This document shows positions 1-12,403 of a stretch of 64,000 bases of DNA, piece after piece. The stretch is from Dryococelus australis (taxonomy: Eukaryota > Arthropoda > Insecta > Phasmatodea > Phasmatidae). The DNA lies in the NCBI GenBank assembly GCA_029891345.1, contig CM056995.1:81593895-81657894 (forward strand), in the 5' to 3' direction. The notes under the pieces are model-generated. The model was not told the DNA's origin. It did no database searches and worked only from the letters and a program-made list of their open reading frames with translations. A program made the translations under genes and the position numbers. How positions within the stretch are numbered: position 1 is the first letter of the stretch; every line of letters begins with the position of its first letter.

Positions 1-2327
1 TTTAAATAGCTGTAAAAAACAGTTCGGTTTTAATGAGTGAATATAATAAGTCTTGTATTTCTGTATGGTTTTTTTTAATTTATATGTTTCCTAGATTTAT
101 AGTTAAAAGTTGTTGTTTGAATTTAAAAAAAAACTGGGGCTTGTATTGGGAATTTGATTTTAGGGACTTGTAATTTTTTTTCACTTCATTGCATAATGTT
201 GAAACAACAGCGAGTCAGGCAAAATCTTTTGAGAAATGCATTCAGAGTGCTACGGGCTGGCAAGCCGAAGCAGGGAAGCCAATGTTAGAAAAACATGTTC
301 TGAATACTGTAGCAGGGGAGGGTTGCGTTGTCGTGAAACGGATACTGCAGGGGCACCAACTCATGAAGAATACAAAAAGATTTCTCAGGACTGAAGCTGG
401 GGTGTGTAAAACAGGTTTTTTGAGAACACAAGGCTGGATCGATAGTAGAGCTCTTCAGAAAACTATAATTTCAAGGCATGTCATCTTCTTCTTAACCCCG
501 AGGACCTCGCAGACACACCTTGAGGGGGAGGGGGTATATTGAGTAGCTGGCAACCTGGACTCTGGGCGGTTCTGATGAGTGTAGGAGGGAGTGGTTGGCT
601 ATAAGCATATAGCCCCCCGATGAGAATGCATCTACCCAGTTGTCGCCAACTTGAGTCAGTTGCGAAAAATGACAATTTCTAGCAAATGGGTGAATGACCT
701 CCCGGGCCACGAAGACATGGCTTGTTGGCGAGGGGGTGTTGGGGTTGGCTGGCATCCTGGACTCTGGCCGGCTCTGATGGTGAGGGGTGCAGGATAGGGG
801 TGGGGTGGTTTTGGGGAGGGAGGGGGTGGCTACAAGCAGGTAGGGCCTCCAATCTGAATGCAACTAGGAAGTTGATGCCATCTTGCTACATTGCGGAAAA
901 ATTGACAATTGCAGGCAGCCTGAGAAAGCAGTCTGAGGTAACGTTCGTGGGTTACTGAAACTACAGACCGGCGACCATCGCACCTACCTTCATCTCTAAT
1001 TCTAACTGCGATTAACATTCTAATATAAAAATATATAATCTGGAAACTTTTTTTGTCTGTTACGTCAATATTGAAATAAGATTTTCAAATCACTTTTCTG
1101 AGCTTGGTCTACGAAAATTCCTAACCATTTAAAAATACTGTTTGTGTTAACAAGTGCAATGAATTTCATAAGATTTAGAAAAAAATTCCTTCATATCCAT
1201 GTTTCTACCATAATTTAAACACAGTTGCCTATTGGGCACACTACACGTATCTACTCACAGCTCGACGTAAGTGCTACTCATTCACACATCGAAAGGACTT
1301 ATTCTAGTATCATTTCAAGTACGTGATTGTGTCTGGTTTAAATCGTATTCAGAGTTTTTTTTGCCATAAGATATCATCACCAGGCTGAATCGTATAAGGT
1401 ATGTGTAATTTGTACATGTGAACTTGTTAATGTGTTCAGGAAGACTGTCGTTTTATTAAACTAATATATAGGGACATTTTGTTGTAGATTGTTAATTCCA
1501 AACTCACATAATCATCATCGTTTAATGAGTTTGCACTTGTCGACACCAAATGTTATTCACATAGTTAAAATTCTCTCTCGTGTAAATTATATTTCTATGC
1601 TCGAGACTCTCGTTACGTTTAATTTCATACTGGAGTAATCGCACTTATTATTATATACATAGTAGTTTGAAAATTGCAATTCGATACATATAATTTATTC
1701 ATACGTAAAACACTCTGAATTTCTCTAATGTTTAATTGCATTTGAAAACAGTCATCAATCGTTTGCCATTACGAACTTGCAAATCGCATGTTTCAAAGTC
1801 GCCTGTCTCCCACCACCGTCTATGAGCAATAATCCCCCCCACCAAAAAAAATTTACACTTAGGTCACTCTTAGAAATCGTTCAAATACTGTGAAATTATC
1901 TGGTGTGTTAAATATATTCGTAATAATGACCTATCTACCACCAATATCCCTACAAACACATCAGAATTGGAAAAAATAAGAATCATGACTCTTAGGTCAC
2001 TCTTGCACTCAAATAAACACCTATATAACATAACAAACATATAACATAACCCACCAATCTAGTCAGCCGACTTCAGGTCACCACAGCGTCAACATCGTAC
2101 AGAGCTCTTCCATCCGAAAAAGAGAGAAAGAAGTACAACAAAAAAACACCCTTTCAATAAATTTAACCCTTTCATTAAATTGAACCCTTTTCATTTAATT
2201 AACCCTTCTGATCAATCCTTGAAGTCAATTTAATGAACCCATTGTTATCAGTTTGATATCAAATTAATAAGATCAATAAAAAAAGGCGGCACCCCTTAGT
2301 ATCTAGGACCTGTGCGCCCCTACTACT
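1..2327 (+). mobile_element. Right end of a Polinton/Maverick-like element (copy A), running off the window's left edge
   Basis: The stretch aligns by eye, in the same orientation, with the right terminal repeat of the complete element at 48614-56702. Shared landmarks are the GAGTTTGCACTTGTCRACA block near 1530 (55915 in the other copy), a CTATATAACAT/CTATATAAGAC block near 2020, a CGTCAACATCGTA block near 2088, and the same terminus CGCCCCTACTACT ending at 2327. Two tandem G-rich subrepeats containing CTGGACTCTGG sit at about 540-680 and 740-900. I see no intact gene here. The right flank begins CATTTG, but the left flank lies outside the window, so no target duplication can be checked. About 30 bases near 2283-2312 have no counterpart in the other copy. 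Confidence 0.72.
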
Positions 2328-3648
2328 CATTTGATTTCAATCACGTGTGTAATGAGTGCCTCGCCGCCCTCTCGCCAGTGGACGCAATACATTCCTTTTC
2401 TCCCGGTCCCACTCTGGTTATTGGCTCGTGCTACATACTCAGTGTGTGTACAGTACTGAGCAAGCCCCAGCTTACCGTGCAACACTTCGCCACACGGTAC
2501 TGGTAAAAAGTAAACTACATTAGTCATTACCGACGTAGATTAGTCATATCATGAAAACTCCTTGAGATTCACGTTTAGTTACAGGTGGATTATATGCGAG
2601 TGTTCGCTCGAGGGCACCCACGATTAATCGGCCCAGCCTACGTTTGGGATCTGTGAGTTTTCGGTGCGAGCTCGACATTCTCCGGATCAAGTCGGCAATC
2701 CCCGCCTTGGCAGGTGTAGCTGATTGAAGAGGTGGTTGTTAGACGGTTGTTACTTGGAGAAAAAGGCAGGGCGGGCGGTGGTACGTTCGTTTGGAGAGGG
2801 GGATGGAAACGATGACTAATGACGCAAGCCATGTATCACTGGTGCTACGCCAAAAACAGTTCGCGTCCAAGAGCGGACTTCATTTGTCACGGTTTTGCTC
2901 TCCGTCACGAGCTGTGACGAGACTTCTCTTGTCAGGTGCGCACCTGTCCTTCTGCACTGTGTTTGCCGAGGGAGGGGGGGGGAGGCTGCGATTTGGAGAG
3001 CACGAGGGTGGGGAGACTTGTCGGTTATCACCTGCGGCTCGCAGTAACGTAATAATCACCACGTCATCACACTCCCGAACAAGAAGGTTAACCGCCACGC
3101 ACGAGGTGCCAGGGCGTTAAAAAACGACGAAGTTGACATTCGCAAGGTGATCCATCCCAACACTATTGGCTAACTTGGTGACCAATAAGACTATTGAAAT
3201 AGATGTGGTCTCGTTCGATCGGGTATAGGCTACGACAACGGATCGAGCATGACGTTGAGTTAGTGCCCACGCACGCGGCGCGCGGTGATTGGCGGCAACG
3301 TTTTGAAATTTCCGGCCGGAATACCTCGCGACTTCGATGTGTCGCTCGCTGATCTTGGTACCAAATTAAAAATTTTGTCCGTATGTATGTACATAAAAAA
3401 TCCAAAAAAGACAAATATGCATTTCTTTACTTAATTTTCATTTCCATCACCACAAAGGAAATATTACCCTCTACGCAGAAACCACACAGCCGTATCCTCA
3501 GCACAGACACAGGACGATTATCCCCCCCCCCTCCCTCTTTTTTTACCTTCCTATCCACAAATTATTTCACAAACATTACTCCTTTACAGAACCACACACC
3601 GCGCGATAATAATGTTTCGGTTTTTCTGCCCACACGAACGTGCTGTGC
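2328..3648. other. Unassigned region, GC-richer between about 2600 and 3320
   Basis: No recognisable gene or repeat. The interval around 2640-3100 is richer in G and C than the surroundings and contains several CpG-bearing words, but open frames on both strands are short and low-complexity and none resembles a protein family I know. It could be an unrecognised regulatory or CpG-rich segment. Confidence 0.3.
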
Positions 3649-3885
3649 GGCTGCGGTGACTGAGCGGTTAGACTGCTCGCCTCCCAACCAAGGCGAACCG
3701 GGTTCAATCCCTAGCCGGTCCATTACTGGGTTTTCGCAAGTGGGACGATGCCGATGGTAGGCGGGTTTTCTCGAGGATCTCCCGTTTCCCCCACTCTTGC
3801 ATTTCGGCGTTACTCCAGTCTCGCCTTACTTCGCCCTCATCGGCTCTCAAGATCATGTTGTTGAGAGCTGCCCAAATTTCTCAAC
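3649..3885 (+). mobile_element. tRNA-derived SINE, family S, copy 1
   Basis: The head is tRNA-like: an A box TGACTGAGCGG near 3657 and a B box GGTTCAATCC at 3701-3710, with spacing expected of an internal RNA polymerase III promoter. The body has the landmarks GGCGGGTTTTCTCG, TCTCCCGTTTCCCCCA and CCCTCATCGGCTCTCAA, all shared with the copies at 61421 and (inverted) 16625. The head resembles a tRNA-Ser/Leu type (GGCCGAGCGGTTAG in the 61 kb copy). It is not a functional tRNA, because the body runs on without a closing acceptor stem. Confidence 0.82.
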
Positions 3886-3895
3886 TAGATAGTTT

Positions 3896-6800
3896 AGGTT
3901 TCTGATTGAAAAAAAAATACAGAAAAATCTCACAATTCTTAATGTGGTTGCCATAATATACAAATAATAATAAATAAATAAATATAACTAGTTTAAGTCA
4001 CAGAAATAAATGTATCTATAATGACTGAGAAATGGCCATGTTTAAGACGTTCCAGTATCTTAAGAGTTATCATCTGCTAAAACTTCGTGGTGCTCTGCTG
4101 GATGACCGACATACTACAAAGTACTGGGGGGAAAAAAATTCGAACTATTTGAGGAGTATTTATTTCACATTAGGAGTGCGTAGGACATACATTAGTGCTG
4201 TAAACGTTAATTATGCTCTACGAGTTAGTAAAGTCCAATAAAAACAAAGAAAGGCAATTTTACGTATTAAGTGTTTTAAATAACTTTGTGAATGATTTTT
4301 TTTATCAGAGTTATGTATTTCTGTCAAAAATTAGTCGTTGTTATGGCACAACTTATGCAAATTTTAAGCACTAGTACGGGAAAATAGTTGCTTACAAAGT
4401 TGGCGAAAGCTTTATCTAGGACTGCCATTTTAGTTTTCCAATTCTGGCTGCTTACAAAACTAATGAATTTAAGTTTACCTATTTGGGTCTATTTTATGTT
4501 CCACGCCCTCCTAACCATTGGGAAGTGTGTGATTTTGTTAGTCAGCTAGTTGGAGTGTTAAAGGAGAGTAGGATCTTGTTAATCTTGGCATCATTTTACA
4601 CTCAAGTCGACGGGAAAGTATAGAAAAAAATCAAATTATACATTGTTTTACAGTTTACATGTCAACAAAACATGTATTGTTTAACAAAATATAAATTTAC
4701 GAAAGGTGCTAAGGTTGCGATAAGCGACACGTTTATTGATTAATACGTATTATAACTTTTTTTTTATTTTTTATTTTTACAATTTTAGTTTAATTTCGTT
4801 CATGGACTTGCTACGATTATTTGCAGTGTTTTGATAGGTAGATATTCTTGAAATAAAGATTATTACTTATTAATTTGCGTCACTGGTAAAAGCGTGCATG
4901 TACAACGTTTTAGCGTAATTGCTGTCATGACACTTTTATTAAATTTAGTAACACGTAACCAGCGACCATATTCTAGCATGATATACAAATTCCATCAAAC
5001 CCTATGAAGGCCAGGGCCTTGTAAAATAAAATCCTAAAACTTACGCTTACACGTTTTGACAAAACGGATTTTAGGTCATTTCAAAAATATCGAAATCACC
5101 GCAAATGAACTAATATGGCAGGCAAGTGAACATTTTAAACATAGACTTATGTACCGCATCAAAACTGGGGCACAAATCATTATTGCACAGAAATTGAATA
5201 TAGATGTAGGAATCCAAATGCGAAGTTCTGCAAACTTACCACACTAAGTCGCTAACTCTTTAACTTTGATTATGATGCATAGCTTACTTGATTGCATTCG
5301 GCGGTTGTGTGTCCAATATCAGCAGACCGTATTGGGAAAACCCGACATATTTGGCAAGCATATTTGAGAATAAAAATACATTATATATATATATATAAAC
5401 TGGACTTAAAGCCAGCGCTTGCTTAATATAAGCATTCTAACTGAGGGACACATTTTCTGGGCTGTTGAGCTGTATTACTATTTAAATCTAGTCGGAATTT
5501 TTCGTAGTCAGTAACAGTTCCAAAACATAACATATGCTTTGAAAAATAATCGAGTCAACATTGTATTTATATATGGCCAAAAAATACTATGAGTTAATTC
5601 AACAAAATATTTTTCAGAACGATTTTGCTGCATTAACAAAGAGGTTTGGTCAACGTAAGTCTACGTGTTTTGTTAGATGAACAAAACCAATTTGTTTTCA
5701 TTTCAATTTTTTTTAATAAAAATAATTTTTAAGAGCAATTAATTATTTGTCCAGTGTACAATCCGTCATTAATACAATGGAAACAATTATACAAATTCAA
5801 GAGCTAACTAGTCAAAATATTTACTTTTCAGTACTTGTTCCACATAAAATTAACCAAAATTTATCTGAGAGTTTCTAATTAAGACTAAAACGAACAAGAC
5901 TACAACCCAAGGCAAATTGTAGGTAGCTTCTAACTGTAAACAAGGGAGCAAATATGTAACCGTATGCCAGTATCTTCCTCTACACACCCGCTGGGATTTT
6001 GCCAACCGCTGTTACTCAGCTAGAGGTTCTAAAGCAACATAATATTCACGGGAGATATATTTTGGTTAATAATATGAAGTGCTTACAAGGGAACTTAAAT
6101 CTGAATCATTCTGGGATATCTTTACGTTCATGCTATCTGAAACATAAAAATATTTTTCGAATTTTCTTCAAAATTATTAAAATATAATGTTTGTGATGCA
6201 GTAGGCTGTGAGTATTGAAAAGTTACATATACACGCCTTGAACAATAGAGTTCTATGAAAAACTAATAATGGGACAATCTAAGTTTAATGCAGGGGTTGC
6301 AATAACAACACTTACGAGCTGAGTAAAGTTTTTCGTTTCAAAAATACGGAAATAATTATGGACATAGTATGCCAAATGTCTGCATTATATCGGCAAATGA
6401 TGTGCATAATATTCGTGCTATTTCCTTGAATAGGATGTTAGTGCGAAATGCTTGAAGGTGATATTTATCTCAAATAAAAATCATTTATAGCATCTAAAGT
6501 TCATGAATTATAAACATTTCAAATAGTCAGTAAAATACAGTGGATCTACAGCAAGTCGTAACAATGCAAATTATTTCGAAAATCTTGCAAGATGTTGGAA
6601 TTGAGTAACTCAAAGACATAGATTACATTATCGTGTTAGTTCTCGCCAGGTTCTGCAGTAAAGGACAAGAAGATAACATTTGTGACGATCATTGAAGCTT
6701 GCTAAACTTTACGTTTGTCTTTATGTTCTATTGGACAACCATTATTACACGTTTTTGGCTTCTGAGCCAACGGCTATGGTCAACAAAATTTTCGTACTAT

Positions 6801-9136
6801 TGACCATAATACTGTAATATCATGCTTTAGTTATTTTTTTTGGCAAACTGATTTCAAATCCAGAACTCACAAACAAGGATAACCCCCGTCTCAGTTCGCG
6901 CCGCATAATTTTAGGTTTTAGAGTTATAATCTCCGGCGTATAACGAAATGTCTTTAGTTATTTTATGTGATACATTATTGTGGTATATAATTTAAGTTAT
7001 TGCCAGAAAACTCTTATTTCTAGAATATCTTTGTCCAAAAGCAATACTACAAACAAATAATACAAACCAAAGCTAAATAAAAAAAACCGCAGGCAGCCGA
7101 TTGCACTGTGCAGTTATTTGCGTATTATTGCTTTTACACGAAGAACATTTATAAATAAACGTTTTCAAACACAAACTGAAATTATAAACAACAATAATCT
7201 ATTACATAAAATAACTAAATATTTCGTTACATGATGGTGATCTGAACTATAAAATCAAAAACTACGCGGCTCACACTCGCGCACCAACACACTGTTACAC
7301 ACACCCCTTGCACGTGAGTAATGTTAAAGTATAATTTGATATGTGTAGCATGAGTGATGAAACCCACGCACATAACAGCTTTATTATTAGTATTGTTTCA
7401 TTTTTGCCTTCTTTTAGTCTCCTAACCGTATACGCTTGTTTAATTACGGGAAGTGCAAGATTGATTATTATGCCTGTTAAAGATGAATATTTAAATAATT
7501 TAATAATGCTTTCATTAGTCACGTAAACATCTGTTGTACGTAAATGTGAATAAAGTACCTTGTTTTTGTACACAATCAGTGCCGTTACTAATATCATTTT
7601 CCATACATTAATAGTCTAGTACTTGTACTCAGAAACGTAAATAAATGCAGTCTTCAGGGGAAAAAATAATAATCTTCGTACTTTTCGGATGTACCACAAA
7701 GCACTGCATTTTTACCCCTGCCAACTGAGGAACGTCTGCCATTTGCGAGTTGTTTTTGTCTGCCATTTACAATTTTCTGTTAGCACTTTAGGTAACGTGT
7801 TGGTATGAACTGATGCATTCTTTCTTCTCTTATGCTACAGAAAATGTTATGCCTTCTGTTGTGCCCATGGGTACAGCAGAAGGTAGCAGAAATTGGGTAT
7901 AGTGTAGGGACGGCTTTATAAACGTACGCTACACTCCACACGCGCATGCGCAGTTACGACGGTCACGTTGGTCCACAGCCGAATGAAGATGAAGCCGGGC
8001 GTACCCGAACTTGCGCCGCGGTGTCGGCGCACAGTCGCTGGTGTGGACTCGCAGAACAAGAGAAGTACAGAGGCGACGCTGCCATGTATTACGTCGTGGA
8101 GCTCTTATTTCGAGCTTCAACATGTAAACAGGTCGCAGTTATATTGCCAACATAACATTCGTCAAAGCATATCAACACCATGAAATGCTATGGATACAGA
8201 TATTGGCTACTCCGATGATATGTACAATCTAAGGAACCCATCTTCGTCAAGATATGCATTTTTAGGTAACCCCATTTGTCTTAATTTTTTTTCCTACTGT
8301 TCATCCAGTTGGATATTGGTATAAATGATTTCTGGGATTGACATCCAGATATTTATAAAATTAGGCATTGAAGACTGGCGTTCCTCATTTTTTCAAACAC
8401 GTTTGAATTTTGAACGTTCTTCTAACAAAGAAAACTGAAAATCAACGATCTCGTCTCTGCAAACGTAACACAAGGCCAGTCACAAAAATCATCATCAATT
8501 GTGCAACAATCGAGTGAAGTTACAAAATTGTCATTGTGTAATTTGCTATGTATTAAAATTGAAACTATATTTCTAACCATCTCTTTGTTACAAACTGAGC
8601 AAAGGTATTTTTGTTGTTCCTAAGTTGATATTTATTAAAAGTTAATACATTTTCATAGTTTTTTTTGTGTAGGCAATATGGCTACGACCTGAGAAAATAG
8701 TGGATCGAAAGGGCCTATCTAGTGTCACCTGTAGACTAAAGAGGTAGACCGCTTATTCGTCTTCTGCGCATGTACCCGACATTGACCTACTCCAAAAGAA
8801 CACAGCTGTCAAAGTCACATGGGCCATATTGATGAACGTGTTTGTTTATATATTAATTTTTGTATGAGAAGCAATTTCATGTGAACAAAATACATTTACC
8901 AATTTTAATTTAATCTAACTGTTTTCCAAATTGGTTAAAGAAAGTATACATACATCACAAAACACTTGTTTGCATAAACAGTGTTTTAACCTCAAATCCA
9001 ATCCACGCAGTTTTCGCAAGTCGTATAAGCAGAAACGTTGTTCCGTGTTGGGACACGGAGATTGGTTGTGCGCAGCCAACGAGATCGGCCTACCTTGTGA
9101 TTGGTCTATGGTGTCACCTCCCTTGTGTGGACTCAC
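3896..9136. other. Long AT-rich region with no recognised gene
   Basis: About 5.2 kb with only short chance reading frames. Small AT microsatellites occur, for example near 5380. The one compositional exception is a CpG-bearing patch at about 7920-8120. If the minus-strand LRR gene continues, its next exon (which must start in phase 1) should lie here or beyond the window, but I could not find a splice-bounded LRR exon. Confidence 0.3.
7937..7953. promoter_or_regulatory. NRF1-like palindrome in a small CpG-rich patch
   Basis: The sequence contains the perfect palindrome GCGCATGCGC, the core of the NRF1 site, inside a short GC-richer stretch (about 7920-8120) in otherwise AT-rich DNA. Such a site often marks a CpG-type promoter. 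No convincing exon is seen on either side, so a promoter role is inference. Confidence 0.3.
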
Positions 9137-9344
9137 CGTCGGACAGGAGATTCTCGCCCAGGCCAAGGTGCAGCAACCGCGGTGGCAGGACGCCGGAAAG
9201 TGAGGACACCAGGTTACCGTACAGCTCGAGGAAATGCAGCGAGGCTGGCAGGTTGTCGCCGTTCAGGTGGCCGATGTAGTTGGCCACCAGAGACAGCGCC
9301 CTGATGCCCTCCAGCTCCAGCATTCCCTCGTCCAGCTCCAGGAT
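9137..9344 (-). CDS. LRRC43: LRR exon of an LRRC43-like gene (exon 3 of those seen)
   Basis: A 208-bp exon on the minus strand, preceded by an acceptor ending GGCTACAG and followed by a strong donor, GACG|GTGAGT. It opens in phase 0, encodes 69 residues without a stop and ends in phase 1. The residues form leucine-rich repeats, including ILELDEGMLELEGIRALSL, NLPASLHFLELYGN and LLHLGLGENLL. This order (NLP.SL..LELYGN followed by LLHLGLG.N) is the signature I associate with LRRC43, a leucine-rich repeat protein enriched in ciliated cells. The exon is about 60% GC in AT-rich surroundings and runs open from splice site to splice site. The downstream LRR exons and C-terminus were not found. Another LRR family member remains possible; the exon itself is very likely real. 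Confidence 0.75.
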
Positions 9345-9604
9345 CTGTAGCCACGGCATACACAGTGCAATCCTTGTACACTGAGAAAAAAATACGGCTG
9401 CAGGAACCATCTAGACTGTTTTCAAAACCCAATTTTCATAGGCTCACATCTCTTTTAATAGTTCGTTCAGGTATATGGTGTTCTTTCTATTTTCGATTTT
9501 TGGTTTCATAAGAAATCACCTCACACAGTTTGGGCGTTTAATTTCCTAACATCTTGTATATAGGATGTCCTATTTATCTTGACCACCCACATTAACTCCG
9601 TAAC

Positions 9605-9875
9605 GGGGCTTGTTCGCGAGTGGTTTGTGGACGATATGGATCCGAAATTTGGCTGGCCAACCCACAGTTTCGACCTCAATTCCACTGAACACCTCTGGGA
9701 TGAACTGGAACGGCGACTGCGCGCCAGACTTCAACGATCCACATCACTTACTACACTTGCTACAGCGCTGCAGGAAGAATGGTCAGCCATTCCACCGTAA
9801 TTGTTCCGACATCTGGTCGACAGTCTACCCCGCAGGGTAAGAGCTGCAATAAATTATAGGAACCATCCTGTTTTA
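9605..9875 (+). pseudogene. C-terminal fragment of a Tc1-like transposase
   Basis: The plus-strand frame reads FDLNSTEHLWDELERRLRAR, then a stretch matching the usual Tc1 end (...LQEEWSAIPP, then, after a stop, LFRHLVDSLPRRVRAAI). In Tc1 family transposases the motif SPDLNPTEHLWDELERR carries the third catalytic acidic residue, the glutamate of PxE. That glutamate is still present here. The N-terminal HTH region and the first two catalytic aspartates are absent and at least one stop interrupts the frame. It lies in the intron between exons 3 and 2 of the LRR gene, in the opposite orientation. Confidence 0.82.
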
Positions 9876-10018
9876 ATGTAAGAGTGGGTTAAGAACCCAG
9901 CCAAATGTAAACCAACATCTCGTCATCGTTAGAAGACATGACTGTGACAGTCGAGTCAATGTTGGGGACATGCACAGAAGACGGCCAGTGCGCCACGTCT
10001 TGAGTGCAGAGTTCTTAC

Positions 10019-10180
10019 CCCGGAGGCGGCGAGGCGCAGATGGTCAGCTGTTCGCAGGAAGTCGCTCTCGGGGAAGGCGCCATCACTCGCCGTTATCGCC
10101 GACCGCGCCACGCTTATGGCGTCCTCCACCAGGCCGCAGCACTCGTCGCGCTCCGCCTCTGCAATGCGCAGCTTTGGCTC
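10019..10180 (-). CDS. LRRC43: Internal exon of the LRRC43-like gene (exon 2 of those seen)
   Basis: A 162-bp minus-strand exon (54 codons, phase 0 at both ends). The acceptor is GTTGTCGCGCAG|GAG and the donor is TCCGGG|GTAAGA. The peptide begins EPKLRIAEAERDECCGLVED and ends RTADHLRLAASG. Joined in frame to exon 3, the seam gives a segment rich in hydrophobic residues leading into the leucine-rich repeats, as expected for the region just before the LRRs in LRRC43. It is 674 bp upstream of exon 3, and the phases agree exactly. High GC and an open frame between good splice sites support a real exon. Its family assignment rests on the neighbouring LRR exon rather than on a motif of its own. Confidence 0.65.
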
Positions 10181-10199
10181 CTGCGCGACAACCACAGTT

Positions 10200-10448
10200 A
10201 CTTCATTGTTAAAGGCCCTGTGATACTCTCAAATTTTTGCTTTGAAATATATTTTAAAACAAAATTTAAAGACGAAATGCAGCCATCAAATTTTTCCTTA
10301 CAATAAATTTGATCAAATAATCTTGAATGTGTTCGAAAATTAGTCACACTGTTATTGTTTTTTTTTTTACCCAGAGTATCTGGTATTAATTTTTATTTCA
10401 AAATTGTTTTCCAAGTGTGATCATGCTGTTGTGTTTCCATGCAGAAGA

Positions 10449-10495
<47 letters not shown>

Positions 10496-10586
10496 GATTT
10501 ATTTCCACTTCTTTACTAAATTTTAATTTTATTTATCAGAGAAATTTCACGCACAAAGAAATTTAATGCCATTCAGTTCTTAATAT
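10200..10586. other. Intronic AT-rich stretch with a 40-bp poly(A) tract
   Basis: Nothing recognisable apart from an uninterrupted run of 40 A at 10454-10493, which may be the tail of an old retroposed sequence or a simple repeat. No SINE or LINE body is recognised immediately upstream of it. Confidence 0.5.
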
Positions 10587-11606
10587 TGTTACGCACTCGC
10601 TGCTTCTCATTACTGCGAGAGTGGAGATGTATAAAAGTTAAGCATGTAGCCCAAGAGCGGGCGGCGAACACGAATATCAGCTTACACAGGCTTGCTGCCA
10701 CCTGTGACCCTACGATAATTTTTTTTTGCGGCTTGCACTTCTAATCTTCAGCTGATTGAAATTCCGTGTTTATTTTAAGCATTTTCTGGTGGTTTGCTGC
10801 CCTAGTTTCTCTTAGCGTAACTCGGGGTGCGTCGAAATTTTCCAGACCAAGGCCAGCGGGTATAAAAGTGTGACGGGCCTCTGAGCCAGGAGTTGATGAA
10901 TGGGTGAGTGTCTTGAGTTTAAGCGATAGACGACGAGCTGCGGGAGAAGGGACCAGGTGAAGGAAAACCTGTGACTACGAGCATCGGCGCAGCGAAGGTG
11001 CGACTGGCAGGGTGGACTATTGGACTGGGTGCGTGAGCGAAAGACATTACAAATAATGGCAACATACAGACTGAAAGTAAGTTAATGATGAGTATGAGTT
11101 AATTGACTATAGCTAGAGTCACGAGTTTTTCGCGAATTCGTTCGGAGGCGAGGTAGACTCCAACCACTTGTTCTTTTCTCCTACTGTTCTCATTAGACGA
11201 CAGTTGTTTAGACACGCCCCGTTAAACTGTGAGCCGATGATAAGCAGGAAGCAGTAGTGTTTAACAGTCCTGTACAGAGGCGTGACTCTATCACAACAAC
11301 CAATAAGCAAACGACAATGTCTCAGTATATATAGGGTTGTCCTGCCTAGCTTGTTGCCAACTCAATCCGCGAAATACTTGGGGCTCTAACTATAGCCAAA
11401 CAGAGACGTTAAGAAGGATGTAAATTTGAATAAAAATAGACATTAAATATTGCACTCATTGAGAAATAGAAAGATTAAAACTGGAGATAGATTAATGCTG
11501 TAAATAATAGCCGTGTAAATAAATTAAAATCAAATTTAGTCCTTTTATTTTTAGTAAGATTTCCAGCCCTCCCGAGCTCAGATACTCCCTTCAGGGATCT
11601 TGTAAC
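10587..11606 (+). mobile_element. Candidate solo LTR, about 1.02 kb
   Basis: The block starts TGTTACGCACTCGCTG and ends GATCTTGTAACA, giving the TG...CA ends and 6-bp terminal inverted repeat (TGTTAC/GTAACA) typical of LTRs. Inside are a TATA-like GGGTATAAAAGTG near 10858 and AATAAA near 11516, which are plausible promoter and polyadenylation signals. The first 16 bases resemble the start of the gypsy-type LTR that ends at 46676 (minus strand). The flanking words ATAT and ATAG agree at only three of four positions, so the target duplication is weak. No internal coding region is attached, hence a solo LTR. Confidence 0.5.
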
Positions 11607-11968
11607 AATAGTATGTGCAATATTTTCTTAGAACAGCACCCATGACCTTAAAGCTTTTATATAAATTAATTATCTTCATAACCTTATTTTATTTACAGGA
11701 ATTGTTCACCATTTTAAACGTTGGAAAAGGCCATTTTTGATTGGCCAAACCCGGCAAACATCAAATAAATTCTAGAATTGGTCCAATATTCAAATGTTTG
11801 ATGGAAACAGAAGCCATCGAACTTTTCCAGATAAACACAGTGGCATTCATGACGTTTCAGTGAGGTTACAGCTGCCCAACTTTATTTCCCAAACTTATTG
11901 GAAGCAGTTTGATGGAAAAATTTGACAGTGTACCAGAGATTCAAGGGGAATCCCTTGTAAAACCTGAA

Positions 11969-12403
11969 GGCTATTGATTCACGATATCTTCGGCCTTTTC
12001 TGAAGCCCTGATAAAGTTCTACTTCCAGGATATTCCACCGCCTCGCGTAAACTAAGCTTAACTAAGTCTGGCGAATTACACCAGAGGGACAACGCACCGG
12101 ATTCGTGCGCACCCAGTTGTAAGTTGTAACAGTATTGTGAATAAGAACTATTTCTCACTAGGCGCTAACAACACTCATGTTTTCTCACTTATTTTATTCA
12201 AATTATTGATAGATGAAGCATTACAATCTAGAGATAAAATATGAATAACATTTCAATTTAACAGAAAAAAAAGTAACTTTTATGAAGACAGGTATAAAAC
12301 TCTTGTGATACAAGGCGTATTTAGGAAACAACCAAGCACGTAAATTGGGAGCTTTTGCAATGGTTTGATTAAAAAAGGCCGAAGAAACCGTTAATGGACT
12401 ATA
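11969..12403 (+). mobile_element. MITE family A, copy 1
   Basis: A non-coding repeat of roughly 430 bp. Its left part contains CTTCCAGGATATTCC and ACAACGCACC; its right end reads GAAACCGTTAATGGACTATA. The same words recur in the same order in copies near 15.7, 16.9, 20.0, 22.1 and 57.6 kb. The ends are inverted relatives of each other (TTCACGAT.. and ..AACCGTTAA), and TA flanks several copies, which suggests mobilisation by a Tc1/mariner-type transposase. Confidence 0.75.

Noticed and set aside
3649-3730. tRNA-Ser or tRNA-Leu gene
   Set aside because: The head is tRNA-like but repeats with the same long body at three other places; it is a SINE.
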